From: Alcanivorax sp. 24
Lineage (GTDB): Bacteria > Pseudomonadota > Gammaproteobacteria > Pseudomonadales > Alcanivoracaceae
DNA: 64,000 nucleotides
Assembly (NCBI RefSeq): GCF_004360225.1
Contig: NZ_SNUA01000001.1
Coordinates: 186,001 to 250,000 of the forward strand
Direction: 5' to 3'
Shown here piece by piece: positions 7,456 to 15,813 of the stretch. Every line of letters begins with the position of its first letter. Position 1 is the first letter of the stretch. The position numbers and the translations under genes are program-made. The notes beneath the pieces are model-generated. The model ran no database searches. It was not told the DNA's origin and was given only the letters and a program-made list of their open reading frames with translations.

Positions 7456-10437
7456 ATGCTGAATCGCGGATCGGAGTGGCGGAGGTGGGAGCCACATATT
7501 CATGCGCCCGGCACGGTCATGAACAACCAGTTCAGTGGACCAAATGCTTGGGACGACTACCTCACAGCACTTGAGCGGGCGACCCCAGTCATCGAGGCGA
7601 TCGCAGTCACCGACTATTACATAACTGATACCTATCAGAAAATCTTGGAATATCGAGATGTAGGTAGGCTTCCTAACGCGACGCTTATTTTCCCCAATGT
7701 GGAGTTGAGGCTCGATGTTGCTACTGCGAAGGGAGGCTTCGTCAATCTACACCTTTTTGTGAGTCCCGAAGATCCTCAGCACATTGATGAGCTGCAACGG
7801 ATACTGTCGCGCTTGCAGTTTAATGTGATCCAGGATCGATTCGATTGTACGCGCGCCGATCTGATCAGGCTGGGCAAGAAGGCGGACCCGAATATCACTG
7901 ACGATGGTGCTGCACTTGCCTATGGTGCCAGCCAGTTCAAAGTCAACTTCCAGCAGCTGCGTGAAGTGTATGCGGAAAGCAGTTGGGCGAGAAAGAACAT
8001 ATTAATTGGTGTGGCAGGTGGGGCGAGCGATGGAACATCGGGCGTCCGAGAGGCGGCCGACCAGACCATCCGGCGCGAGATCGAAGGGTTTGCTCATGTG
8101 ATATTCGCTAGCAGCGAAGCGCAGCGCGAATTTTGGCTGGGCCGTAAGCCTTCAATGTCTGCGGATGAAGTTCGCAAGGTCTATGGCGGCCTCAAGCCCT
8201 GCCTTCATGGAAGCGACGCCCATAACCTTGAGAGTGTAGCCTCGCCGTTTGGGGATCGCTTCTCCTGGATCAAGGGCGGGCTTGAATTCGACTCGTTGCG
8301 TCAAGCATGTATCGATCCTGCCGACCGGGCGTATGTTGGGAGCGAACCGCCAGCGTCTGCAACACCCTCTCAGGTGATTTCTGGAATCAAAGTTCTAGAT
8401 GCACCATGGCTGAAGACGCCGGTTATACCGCTCAATCCAGGGCTGGTTGCTATTATCGGAGCTCGTGGATCCGGCAAGACCGCGCTGGCGGACATGATCG
8501 CGGCTGGTTGCGACTCGATCCCGGACGAGACTTGGAACGCAGACGAGTGGGCAAATCCATCCTTTCTCGTTCGGGCACGCCCAATTGTCGGAGACTCAAA
8601 GGTCAAGGTGAAATGGGCGGCTGGAGACCCCGAGATACGTGCGCTCGATGGTTCGGACGCGAACGGACCGTTCAGCTATGAACGGGTGCGGTATTTGTCT
8701 CAGCAATTTGTCGAAGAACTATGCTCCTCAAACGGGCTAACAGACGGATTGCTTCGAGAAATCGAGCGTGTGATTTTCGAGGCGCATCCCGAGGATACCA
8801 GGGACGGTGCGTTGAATTTTACCGAGTTGTTGGAGCAGCGTGCATCACGACATCGCCTCGCCCGCGCCAGGGAGGCTGAAGCAGTCGCTCAGATTTCTGA
8901 TCGCATAAGTACGGAATTGGAAAAGGAAAAACTCGTCGCCAGCTACGAGGCAGAGGTGGCGAAGAAAAAGAAGCTGGTCGACGCGTATACGGCCGATCGT
9001 GCCAAGCTGGTATCAAAAGGCGGTGAAAAGAGAGCTCAGAGACATACGGAGTTGGCCGGCGCTGCCAACAAAGTCCGAGCAAAGCTTCGTCAGTTTACGG
9101 GGCAGCGACAGACGTTTCTCGCCATGCAGGATGAAGTGAAAGACATGCGCCGCAACCAAGCACCCGAGGCGCTTCGGCAAGCTCAGGCGCGTCATGAACA
9201 CAGCGGAATGTCAGCGGAACAATGGGCGGCGTTCCTGATCGACTATACGGGGCCGGTCGATGACAATCTCACTGGCTATGTGAAATGGGTCGATGGTGAG
9301 ATAACCAAACTCAAGGGAACAACACCGCCACCGGGTGACCCGAACACCACCTATGTCCCCGAGAACACTGATCTCAGCACACTCACACAGGCGGTGCTGG
9401 AAGCAGAGATGGCGCGGCTGGAGAAGCTGGTCAATGCCGACAAGGATGCACAGCGCCGCTATGCCGCGCTCTCCAAGAACATTGCGGCCGAGACCACGGC
9501 GCTACAAACGTTGACGGAAAAGCTAAAGGACGCCAAAGGAGCCAAGGACCGTGCTCTTCAGCTGCAGGCAGATCGTGAGACGGCGTATGGCAGGGCCTTC
9601 GATGCGCTCGTCGCTGAGCAATCGGTTCTGGAGGAGCTTTACGCGCCGTTGATGGCGAGGCTTGCCGCATCTTCGGGAACATTGAAGAAACTCTCATTCT
9701 CCGTTGCGCGCATTGCAGACGTGGAACAGTGGGCAGAGGCGGCCGAGGAAGGTCTTATTGATTTGAGAAAGGCCGGCGCCTTCCGTGGGAAAGGGACGCT
9801 TCAGCAAAAAGCTGATGAGGTGCTGAAAGCTGCTTGGGAAGTCGGGGATTCTGGTGCAGTGATAGCAGCGATGGCAGAGTTCCGGCGGCTCTACCAGAAC
9901 GATTTGCTGGACCACTCCCCCGTCGCAAGGACGGATCAGGCGGAGTTCCGCATATGGTCGAAACGCTTCGCTCAGTGGCTGTTCAGCACGGACCATATCG
10001 AGATCCGATACGGCATCGACTATGATGGTGTCGATATCCGAAAGCTATCCCCTGGCACGCGCGGAATAGTCCTCCTACTTCTTTACCTCGGTTTGGACGA
10101 CAAAGATGACCGGCCGCTTCTCATTGACCAGCCGGAAGAGAACTTGGATCCGAAATCGGTCTTTGACGAATTGGTGGGGCTATTTATTGAAGCCAAATCA
10201 CACCGACAGGTGATCATGGTTACTCACAACGCGAATCTCGTTATCAATACCGACGCCGACCAGATCATCATCGCAGAGGCAGGTCCACATCCCCATGAGG
10301 CGCTGCCGCCCATTACCTACCTGTCTGGCGGTCTCGAGAACGCCGAAATCAGGAAAGAGGTATGCGAAATCCTGGAGGGTGGCGAGGCGGCGTTCCAGGA
10401 GCGTGCGAGGCGGCTGCGTGTAAGGTTGGATCGATGA
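7456..10437 (+). CDS. PHP-like/SMC-like ATPase of the TrlF family, ICE cargo
   Basis: The 993-residue protein has an N-terminal PHP-like region (residues about 10-290) starting with WEPHIHAPG, where the PHIH histidines and the later TDYY motif resemble PHP metal ligands. An SMC/Rad50-type ATPase follows: Walker A GARGSGKT near residues 335-342, a long charged coiled-coil region (about 450-800), a signature-like segment LSPGTRGIVLLLLYLG near 864, and Walker B LLIDQPEENLDP near 886-897. This architecture matches the TrlF family of AAA-like ATPases. The gene stands alone with its own AAGGGG ribosome site, has lower GC than the trb genes, and sits in an ICE cargo position. A defence or nucleic-acid-processing role is inference. 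Confidence 0.8.
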   Translation: MLNRGSEWRRWEPHIHAPGTVMNNQFSGPNAWDDYLTALERATPVIEAIAVTDYYITDTYQKILEYRDVGRLPNATLIFPNVELRLDVATAKGGFVNLHLFVSPEDPQHIDELQRILSRLQFNVIQDRFDCTRADLIRLGKKADPNITDDGAALAYGASQFKVNFQQLREVYAESSWARKNILIGVAGGASDGTSGVREAADQTIRREIEGFAHVIFASSEAQREFWLGRKPSMSADEVRKVYGGLKPCLHGSDAHNLESVASPFGDRFSWIKGGLEFDSLRQACIDPADRAYVGSEPPASATPSQVISGIKVLDAPWLKTPVIPLNPGLVAIIGARGSGKTALADMIAAGCDSIPDETWNADEWANPSFLVRARPIVGDSKVKVKWAAGDPEIRALDGSDANGPFSYERVRYLSQQFVEELCSSNGLTDGLLREIERVIFEAHPEDTRDGALNFTELLEQRASRHRLARAREAEAVAQISDRISTELEKEKLVASYEAEVAKKKKLVDAYTADRAKLVSKGGEKRAQRHTELAGAANKVRAKLRQFTGQRQTFLAMQDEVKDMRRNQAPEALRQAQARHEHSGMSAEQWAAFLIDYTGPVDDNLTGYVKWVDGEITKLKGTTPPPGDPNTTYVPENTDLSTLTQAVLEAEMARLEKLVNADKDAQRRYAALSKNIAAETTALQTLTEKLKDAKGAKDRALQLQADRETAYGRAFDALVAEQSVLEELYAPLMARLAASSGTLKKLSFSVARIADVEQWAEAAEEGLIDLRKAGAFRGKGTLQQKADEVLKAAWEVGDSGAVIAAMAEFRRLYQNDLLDHSPVARTDQAEFRIWSKRFAQWLFSTDHIEIRYGIDYDGVDIRKLSPGTRGIVLLLLYLGLDDKDDRPLLIDQPEENLDPKSVFDELVGLFIEAKSHRQVIMVTHNANLVINTDADQIIIAEAGPHPHEALPPITYLSGGLENAEIRKEVCEILEGGEAAFQERARRLRVRLDR

Positions 10438-10725
10438 TCTGCCTTGTCCAGATGATGGAATGGAGGGTTTCTGCTGCTTGCAACCACGCTGTGGCCCGCC
10501 TGGGCTTACTGCCGCGATACACCTATGTGGCTCCCAGCCTACAAAATTGTACGGCTCGCAAGCAGCCAAAACCTAACCTAAGTTCTTTCCCTGTATAGTC
10601 TTTACACTTCAAGCCAACTTGGCTTTAAAGCTTGACGCCGGTCTTTTTTTATGGCCGCCGTCACTGGCGTGACGTTAAAAATCGTTCCCGGCGATTTGTT
10701 TATAACCCCCGTTCGGCCAGCGCGA
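10438..10725. other. Non-coding stretch between the ICE cargo gene and the chromosome
   Basis: No gene is supported here. The stretch becomes AT-richer after about 10560. At 10609-10623 there is a short palindrome (AAGCCAA C TTGGCTT) and at 10640-10650 a T-run, together possibly a weak terminator. This is the likeliest place for the ICE border, but no attachment repeat can be shown from one side alone. Confidence 0.4.
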
Positions 10726-11238
10726 TCACCCGCCTTGCCGCCAGGCGGTGTCCGGTGACCGGCTTTCATCGGGCAGATCCAACTGCCGTGCCAGGGCCGG
10801 GTTGGCCACCACGGTGACATCCCGGGGGCCCACCACTTCGCCGCAATCGGCACAGGTGAGTTGAGCCTGGAAACGATGCCCGTGACCGCGGTGGACATGC
10901 TGGAGTGGGGCGCCATGATCATCGGACAGCCAGCGGTCGCCCCACTGCACCAGGTGGATGATCGCGGGATGCAGCTCCAGCCCCATGGTGGTGAGGCGGT
11001 ACTCTTCCCGCACGGGCCGTTCCTGGTAAGCCCGTTTCTCCAACACACCGGCCTCCACCAGTTTGCGTAACCGGTCGCTGAGCACGTGCCGGGTGATGCC
11101 CAAACGCTCCTGGAAGCGTTCGAAACGGCGTACGCCGAGAAAACAGTCCCGCAATATCAACAGCGTCCAGCGGTCGCCAATCACCGCCAGGGTGCGGGCC
11201 ATGGAGCAGGGCTCCTGATCCAGATCTTGCCAGCGCAT
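10726..11238 (-). CDS. HxlR-family winged-helix transcriptional regulator
   Basis: This 170-residue regulator contains the HxlR core CSMARTLAVIGDRWTLLILRD followed by FERFQERLGITRHVLSDRLRKL, the winged-helix recognition region. A C-terminal zinc-finger-like pair (CADCG) is present. The start is set by AGAGGAGGA just upstream of the ATG at 11238; a longer reading frame upstream lacks such a site. It is divergent from the SDR gene at 11408 across 169 bases that contain two copies of a palindromic operator-like motif. Near the 3' end a +1 frame would continue with a plausible C-terminus (RVIALAERGL), so a late frameshift cannot be excluded. Confidence 0.88.
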   Translation of the reverse strand: MRWQDLDQEPCSMARTLAVIGDRWTLLILRDCFLGVRRFERFQERLGITRHVLSDRLRKLVEAGVLEKRAYQERPVREEYRLTTMGLELHPAIIHLVQWGDRWLSDDHGAPLQHVHRGHGHRFQAQLTCADCGEVVGPRDVTVVANPALARQLDLPDESRSPDTAWRQGG

Positions 11239-11278
11239 GCCGTCCTCCTCTGTGAATCCACAGTATAGTGGTTTGACA

Positions 11279-11320
11279 GGTTCCAAAAAAGAATGGACTA
11301 TTTAGTTCCTTTTTGGAACT
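11279..11320. promoter_or_regulatory. Putative HxlR operator pair in the divergent hxlR/SDR promoter
   Basis: AGTTCCTTTTTGGAACT at 11304-11320 is a perfect 6-base inverted repeat with a T5 spacer. Its reverse complement recurs imperfectly (13 of 17) at 11279-11295. A TTGACA hexamer at 11273-11278 directly abuts the left copy, so a bound repressor would block a promoter reading toward the SDR. The TATACT sequence on the minus strand near 11263-11268 could be the hxlR -10 box. Confidence 0.55.
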
Positions 11321-11407
11321 CTAAGTGCTGATGATCGGTGCCATTGGGTGGGCCCGGGTATGACGGGTCGATTTCGTAATGGACGGAAGAACGGACAGGA
11401 GAGAGTT

Positions 11408-12133
11408 ATGAGCAAACCCGCGATGCTGGTGGTGGGAGCCGGTGATGCCACCGGCGGCGCCATTGCCCGGCGCTTCGCCCGTGAGGGCTATGTGGCCTGT
11501 GTCAGCCGCCGCAAGCAGGAGTCCCTGGCGGATCTGGTGGACCAGATCGAGGCGGAGGGGGGAGAGGCCAGCGCTTTCGGCTCCGATGCCCGGGATGAGG
11601 GACAGGCCGTGGCCCTGGTGGATACCATTGAACAGGAGGTGGGCCCGCTGGAGGTATTGGTGTTCAACATTGGCGCCAACGTCAACTTCCCGATCCGCGA
11701 GACCACCGCCCGGGTTTATCGCAAGGTCTGGGAAATGGCGGCGTTCGCCGGTTTTCTCGCCGGCCGCGAAGCGGCGCGGGTGATGGTGCCCCGTGGGCGC
11801 GGCACGATTATTTTCACCGGTGCCACCGCGTCGTTGCGGGGCGGGCGTGGTTTTTCCGCCTTCGCCGGCGCCAAGTTCGCGTTGCGGGCGCTGGCCCAGA
11901 GCATGGCGCGGGAATTGGGCCCGGAGGGTATTCATGTGGCGCACAGCATCATTGACGGCGCCATCGACACCGCTTTCATTCGCGACAACTTTCCTCAGCG
12001 TTACGCGCTCAAGGATCAGGACGGTATCCTCGATCCGGAGCACATCGCCGATGCCTATTGGATGCTGCATCAACAGCCCCGCGATACCTGGACTCATGAA
12101 CTGGATCTGAGACCCTGGATGGAGACCTTTTGA
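11408..12133 (+). CDS. Short-chain dehydrogenase/reductase-like protein with Phe at the catalytic Tyr position
   Basis: A 241-residue SDR-fold protein. Near the N-terminus GAGDATGG stands in place of the usual TGxxxGIG nucleotide-binding motif. The catalytic Ser is in GATAS, but the expected YxxxK reads FAGAK: the Lys is present and the Tyr is replaced by Phe. Such atypical SDRs form a recognisable subgroup, and classical Tyr-dependent catalysis is doubtful. The start at 11408 follows ACAGGAGAGAG; an upstream in-frame GTG lacks a ribosome site. It is co-transcribed with the isomerase gene that starts 1 base after its stop, and probably controlled by the divergent HxlR regulator. Confidence 0.85.
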   Translation: MSKPAMLVVGAGDATGGAIARRFAREGYVACVSRRKQESLADLVDQIEAEGGEASAFGSDARDEGQAVALVDTIEQEVGPLEVLVFNIGANVNFPIRETTARVYRKVWEMAAFAGFLAGREAARVMVPRGRGTIIFTGATASLRGGRGFSAFAGAKFALRALAQSMARELGPEGIHVAHSIIDGAIDTAFIRDNFPQRYALKDQDGILDPEHIADAYWMLHQQPRDTWTHELDLRPWMETF

Positions 12134-12134
12134 G

Positions 12135-12725
12135 ATGAGCAAGACCGTGGAATTCTTCTTCGACGTGGGTAGCCCCGCCAGCTATCTGGCCTGGACCCAA
12201 CTGCCCGGGATCGCCGAGCGCCAAGGCGCGGAATTGCTTTATCGGCCGATGCTGTTGGGCGGTGTGTTCAAGGCCACCGGCAACGCTTCGCCAGCGGCGG
12301 TGCCACTGAAGGGACTGTACTCGCGCATGGATATGCAGCGTTATGCCCGGCGTTATGGGGTCACGCTCAATCAGAATCCCCATTTTCCGGTGAATACGCT
12401 GAGCTGCATGCGTCTGCTCACCGCCGCGCTGAATACGCCGCAATGGGAGACCCTGCTCAAGGTGGTGTTCGAAGGCATGTGGCTGAAGGAACGCAAACTC
12501 GACGAATTGGACGTGCTGGGTGCGACCTTGCAGGAAGCCGGCCTCGATCCGGCCGAATGGGCGGCCCGGGCCCAGGAGCCCGAGGTTAAGGAAGTGCTGA
12601 AACAGACCACGGAAGAAGCCGTGTCCCGAGGCATTTTCGGCGCCCCGACAATGTTCGTCGGCGATGAGATGTTCTTTGGTCAGGACCGGTTGGATTGGGT
12701 GGAGGAAGAGCTTGGAAAGAGTTGA
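12135..12725 (+). CDS. 2-hydroxychromene-2-carboxylate isomerase / DsbA-family protein
   Basis: This 196-residue thioredoxin-fold protein of the DsbA/HCCA-isomerase (kappa-GST-like) family opens with VEFFFDVGSPASYLAWTQLP, the typical glutathione-binding N-terminus with Ser instead of a CxxC. The conserved ending GIFGAPTMFVGDEMFFGQDR is present. HCCA isomerases act in naphthalene degradation, but many homologues lie with SDRs in gene pairs of unknown substrate, as here. It follows the SDR by 1 base. Its TGA stop lies inside a heptad repeat arm (12720-12750). Confidence 0.88.
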   Translation: MSKTVEFFFDVGSPASYLAWTQLPGIAERQGAELLYRPMLLGGVFKATGNASPAAVPLKGLYSRMDMQRYARRYGVTLNQNPHFPVNTLSCMRLLTAALNTPQWETLLKVVFEGMWLKERKLDELDVLGATLQEAGLDPAEWAARAQEPEVKEVLKQTTEEAVSRGIFGAPTMFVGDEMFFGQDRLDWVEEELGKS

Positions 12726-12935
12726 CAGTTGATAGTGGACAGTTGACAGCGACGCGAGACAGGGTCAATTGATTTGAAAGCAAAGAGGCCGCGCCTGAAG
12801 CTTGGGCGCGGCCCCTTTGCTCTTAGAACAAAAACAACACCAGGAAAAACGGATCTTGCTGATGCGCAAAAGATTTTTGCGTAAGCGCATTTATTTCGTT
12901 TTTCGTTGTCAACTGTCCACTATCAACTGTCAACT
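12720..12935. repeat. Pair of inverted heptad-built 31-base repeats around a terminator
   Basis: The left arm at 12720-12750 consists of four degenerate AGTTGAC heptads plus AGC. The right arm at 12905-12935 is its reverse complement with 30 of 31 positions identical. The arms end two convergent genes: the isomerase stop codon (12723-12725) and the last residues and stop of the MFS gene (12923-12925) lie inside them. A related hairpin occurs at 47306-47383. Confidence 0.9.
12779..12821. terminator. Bidirectional intrinsic terminator-like hairpin
   Basis: A long, nearly perfect stem pairs AGCAAAGAGGCCGCGCC with GGCGCGGCCCCTTTGCT across a short loop. It lies between the convergent isomerase and MFS genes. 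The stem is GC-rich at its core with A/T-containing flanks, so it can end transcripts from both sides. Confidence 0.8.
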
Positions 12936-14119
12936 GTATTCTTCAGCGCGACATGAAACGCGATCTGGCCGATGACGCCGGCGCTGGCGAGGACCACCGC
13001 GGCGGCCAGGGCCGGGTCGTCACCGAGCACCGCCAGGGCCGAGCACAGGGCGCCGATGGCCATCTGGGTGAAGCCATACAGGCCCGAAGCGGAGCCGGTG
13101 ACGCTGGGCATCACGCTGATCGCTTCGGTGAGCGTGGCCGGCGCGGCGATACCGAGGCCGGTGGCGAACACGAACAGGGACAGCAGCAGGACGGTCAGTG
13201 ACAAATGACCACTGAGCACCGCACCGAGAAACACGAACGCCGCCAGCACACTGACCTGATTGGCGCGCATCAGCACCGTGCGCATGGGGACCCGCGCCAG
13301 CAGACGGCTGGCGAACACATTGCCCATGGACATGCCGGACACCAGCAGTGCCAGATACAGCCCGACGTGTTCCGCCGGCACCTGCAACTGGTCCACGAAC
13401 ACAAACGGCGCCGCGCTGATGAACGCGTATACGGAAGTGGTGGCGCAGCCGCCGCCGAGGGCGAAGCCCAGGAACGCCGGTGAGCGCAGCAGCGCCTGAT
13501 AATCCCGGACCAGGGTTTTGACGTTGCCGCCGACACTGCCGCGCGGTCGGGTCTCCGGCAACAGCCGCCAGGTGAACAGCACGTTGGCCACGCCCAGTCC
13601 CACCAACAGATAGAAAATCCAGCGCCAGCCCAATTCGTTGGCCAGCAGCCCGCCGAGAATCGGCGCGATGCCCGGCCCCAGGGTCACCATCAGATTCATC
13701 ATCGCCAGCCGTTGCGCCGCTTCCCGGGGTGCGGTGGTGTCGCGGACGATGGCCCGCGCCAGGGTCAGGCCGGCGCAGCCGCCCAGGGCCTGAAACAGAC
13801 GCGCGGCGATCAACGAGTGGGCTCCGGGGGCCAGGGCCGCGGCCAGCCCGGCCAGGGTGTACAGGCCCAGGCCGACCATCAGCACCGGCCGGCGGCCGAA
13901 ATGGTCGGACAGCGGGCCATACACCAGTTGCCCCACGGCGAGGCCGAGAATATACAGGCTGACGGTCATCTGCATGGCGCTGGCGGAGGCATTGAGGTCG
14001 TCGCCAGCCAAAGCCAGGGCCGGCACGAAGATGTGCATCGCCAGGGTGCCGCTGAAGGTCAGTAGCGCCAGCCCCCAGAGCGGGGCGTTAGCGCCCGGTG
14101 TTGAGTGGGAATCGGTCAT
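12923..14119 (-). CDS. Bcr/CflA-type multidrug efflux MFS transporter
   Basis: A 398-residue inner-membrane protein with about 12 transmembrane helices. It contains the MFS loop 2-3 motif GPLSDHFGRRPVLM and the drug:H+ antiporter helix-5 motif LGPGIAPILGG. Together with WRWIFYLLVGLG and LLPETRP these place it in the Bcr/CflA (DHA1) subfamily, which exports drugs or metabolites by proton antiport. The gene is single, with convergent transcription toward the terminator at 12779-12821. The last three residues (VDS) and the stop are encoded by the heptad repeat arm at 12905-12935. Confidence 0.92.
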   Translation of the reverse strand: MTDSHSTPGANAPLWGLALLTFSGTLAMHIFVPALALAGDDLNASASAMQMTVSLYILGLAVGQLVYGPLSDHFGRRPVLMVGLGLYTLAGLAAALAPGAHSLIAARLFQALGGCAGLTLARAIVRDTTAPREAAQRLAMMNLMVTLGPGIAPILGGLLANELGWRWIFYLLVGLGVANVLFTWRLLPETRPRGSVGGNVKTLVRDYQALLRSPAFLGFALGGGCATTSVYAFISAAPFVFVDQLQVPAEHVGLYLALLVSGMSMGNVFASRLLARVPMRTVLMRANQVSVLAAFVFLGAVLSGHLSLTVLLLSLFVFATGLGIAAPATLTEAISVMPSVTGSASGLYGFTQMAIGALCSALAVLGDDPALAAAVVLASAGVIGQIAFHVALKNTVDS

Positions 14120-14184
14120 TGCTTCCGTGATTCAGCGCCCTGGGGAAGAGTGCTTCCCCGGGGCGCGGGTTGAGCGGTGCGGAA

Positions 14185-15045
14185 TCAGTCGCCGATGGCG
14201 GCGCTCATGAATGGCGGCAGGGTCAGGGCGCCACGATGGATGGCGTCGCTGTAATAGCGGGTGTCGAAATCCTTGCCGGCGGCGTCCGCCTCACGGAAGG
14301 TGCTGACATCGCGGCCCTTGCCGGCCAGAGTGCAGCTCCACCAGCCGCTGGGATAGACCGGCTGCGGGAACGGCAGGGTCTGGGTGTGATCAAAGCCGGC
14401 CTCGCGCATGTTCACGTGCAGGTCGTGGATAATGGTGTCGCTGTGCAACAGCGGTGATTCCGACTGCTGTACCAGTACCCCCCCATCGGCGAGCACGCGG
14501 TGGCAGTGACGGAAGAACGCCGCCTTGAACAGCCCTTCCGCGGGACCCACCGGATCGGTGGAATCGACAATGATGACATCGAACTGGCCGGGCTCGCAGT
14601 CCTGCATGAACTTGACGCCGTCCTCGAAGCGCAGTTCGGCGCGCGGGTCGTCATTGGACTCGCACAATTCCGGGAAATACTTCTCGGAGAAGCGGGTGAC
14701 CTGTTCGTCGATGTCGATCTGCACCGCTTTCTCCACACCGCCGTGGCGCAGCGCCTCGCGCAAGGTGCCGCAGTCGCCGCCGCCGATGATCAACACACGG
14801 CGCGGCGCCGCGTGCGCGAACAGAGCCGGGTGCGCCATCATCTCGTGGTAGAGGAAGTTATCGCGGCTGCTCAGCATGGTGGCGCCGTCGATGGTCATCA
14901 GATAGCCGAAGGTGTCGGTTTCCCACATTTCGATGTGCTGGTAGGGGGTTTGCACAGCTTCCAGCTTTTGTTTGAGGCGCAGGCCGAAGGCCACGCCGGC
15001 GGAGTCGAAATGCTCGATGAACCAATTGCCGTCTTGGGCGCTCAT
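14185..15045 (-). CDS. speE: Polyamine aminopropyltransferase (spermidine synthase)
   Basis: SpeE transfers an aminopropyl group from decarboxylated S-adenosylmethionine to putrescine to form spermidine. The 286-residue protein starts MSAQDGNWFIEHFDSAGVAF and contains the nucleotide-binding motif VLIIGGGDCGTLREALRH, then VQIDIDEQV and DVIIVDSTDPVGPAEGLF, where the second Asp of DSTD is the family's catalytic position. ATG at 15045 is chosen because the family begins here and GGGAAG precedes it; an in-frame extension to 15177 runs into repeat sequence. It is divergent from speA, so both polyamine genes flank the composite repeat at 15125-15882. Confidence 0.95.
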   Translation of the reverse strand: MSAQDGNWFIEHFDSAGVAFGLRLKQKLEAVQTPYQHIEMWETDTFGYLMTIDGATMLSSRDNFLYHEMMAHPALFAHAAPRRVLIIGGGDCGTLREALRHGGVEKAVQIDIDEQVTRFSEKYFPELCESNDDPRAELRFEDGVKFMQDCEPGQFDVIIVDSTDPVGPAEGLFKAAFFRHCHRVLADGGVLVQQSESPLLHSDTIIHDLHVNMREAGFDHTQTLPFPQPVYPSGWWSCTLAGKGRDVSTFREADAAGKDFDTRYYSDAIHRGALTLPPFMSAAIGD

Positions 15046-15370
15046 AGGACTCTTCCCGCTAATGGGTGGTGGAGGGAACGGCGTCGATTGTACTGGCCAG
15101 CGGCACTCGCGCCTATAGAAAAGCGCTGGACGCCAGACGCTGAAGTCAAAACCCGGGGCTGCGGGGCGTTGCGGCAATAAAAAATTGCCGGGAGCAATTT
15201 TAACGTCGCTCCGGCGGGGGCTCCCGTATTGCCCGGTTACCTCGAAGACCTCCCTTCAGAGGTGGCTACAGCGCCGCTGTGGGAAGCTTGCTGGCAAGCG
15301 AATCGCCAACGGCTCAGGGCATTCGCGGCCAAGCGGAGCGCCGCCCGGGCCGCTTCCCACAGTGGCTTGG

Positions 15371-15680
15371 TGGCAGATCCGTGGGAGATCAGCTTGCTGG
15401 CGAGTTCCGGCCCTCTGGTGTTGGGATATTCGCTTGCCAGCAAGCTTCCCACGGCGGCTTCGTGGCAGATCCGTGGGAGACCGGCTTGCTGGCGAGTTCC
15501 GGCCCTCTGGTGTTGGGATATTCGCTTGCCAGCAAGCTTCCCACAGCGGCTTCGTGGCAGATCCGTGGGAGATCAGCTTGCTGGCGAGTTCCGGCCCTCT
15601 GGTGTTGGGATATTCGCTTGCCAGCAAGCTTCCCACAGCGGTTTCGTGGCAGATCCGTGGGAGACCGGCTTGCTGGCGAA
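15371..15680. repeat. 92-base tandem repeat, 3 full copies plus a partial fourth
   Basis: Copies start at 15371, 15463 and 15555, with a truncated fourth at 15647. Each holds a palindrome made from GCTTGCTGGCGA and TTCGCTTGCCAGCAAGC plus CTTCCCAC. The copies are nearly identical. Copies 1 and 3 share one variant (GATCAGC) and copies 2 and 4 another (GACCGGC), which points to amplification of a 184-base dimer. Confidence 0.95.
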
Positions 15681-15813
15681 TATAGCGGCTTGGTAGCCCC
15701 TTCCGTTACGGACCCGTGTCCATGATTGAAGCGCCGTGGCCCGCCAAACCGCGATGAACCATAAAAAAGCGTTTTAGTGCTTGCCAGGGCGTTGGGTCTG
15801 GTTTTGCATTACC

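Larger units (their letters stand above)
1..10700. mobile_element. Right-hand part of an integrative conjugative element (trb T4SS end plus cargo)
   Basis: A contiguous trbE-J-L-F-G-I-DUF2274 block is the end of the mating-pair-formation operon of Tn4371-type ICEs, where the trb genes lie near one attachment end. It is followed by one cargo gene (TrlF-family ATPase) with visibly lower GC than the trb genes, then ordinary chromosomal genes from about 10.7 kb. The exact border was not found: no convincing att direct repeat or tRNA can be recognised in 10438-10725, and the other end lies outside the window. The end coordinate is approximate. Confidence 0.65.

Noticed and set aside
10590-10720. 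A tRNA gene as ICE integration site
   Set aside because: Short palindromes are present but no cloverleaf or T-loop motif can be assembled.
15371-15680. Evenly spaced repeats that might be a CRISPR array
   Set aside because: The units are contiguous 92-base tandem copies with no unique spacers, and no cas genes are near.
15185-15725. Several overlapping plus-strand reading frames of 140-170 codons
   Set aside because: They run through the tandem REP array in all three frames; the open frames result from repeat composition, with no ribosome site or homology.
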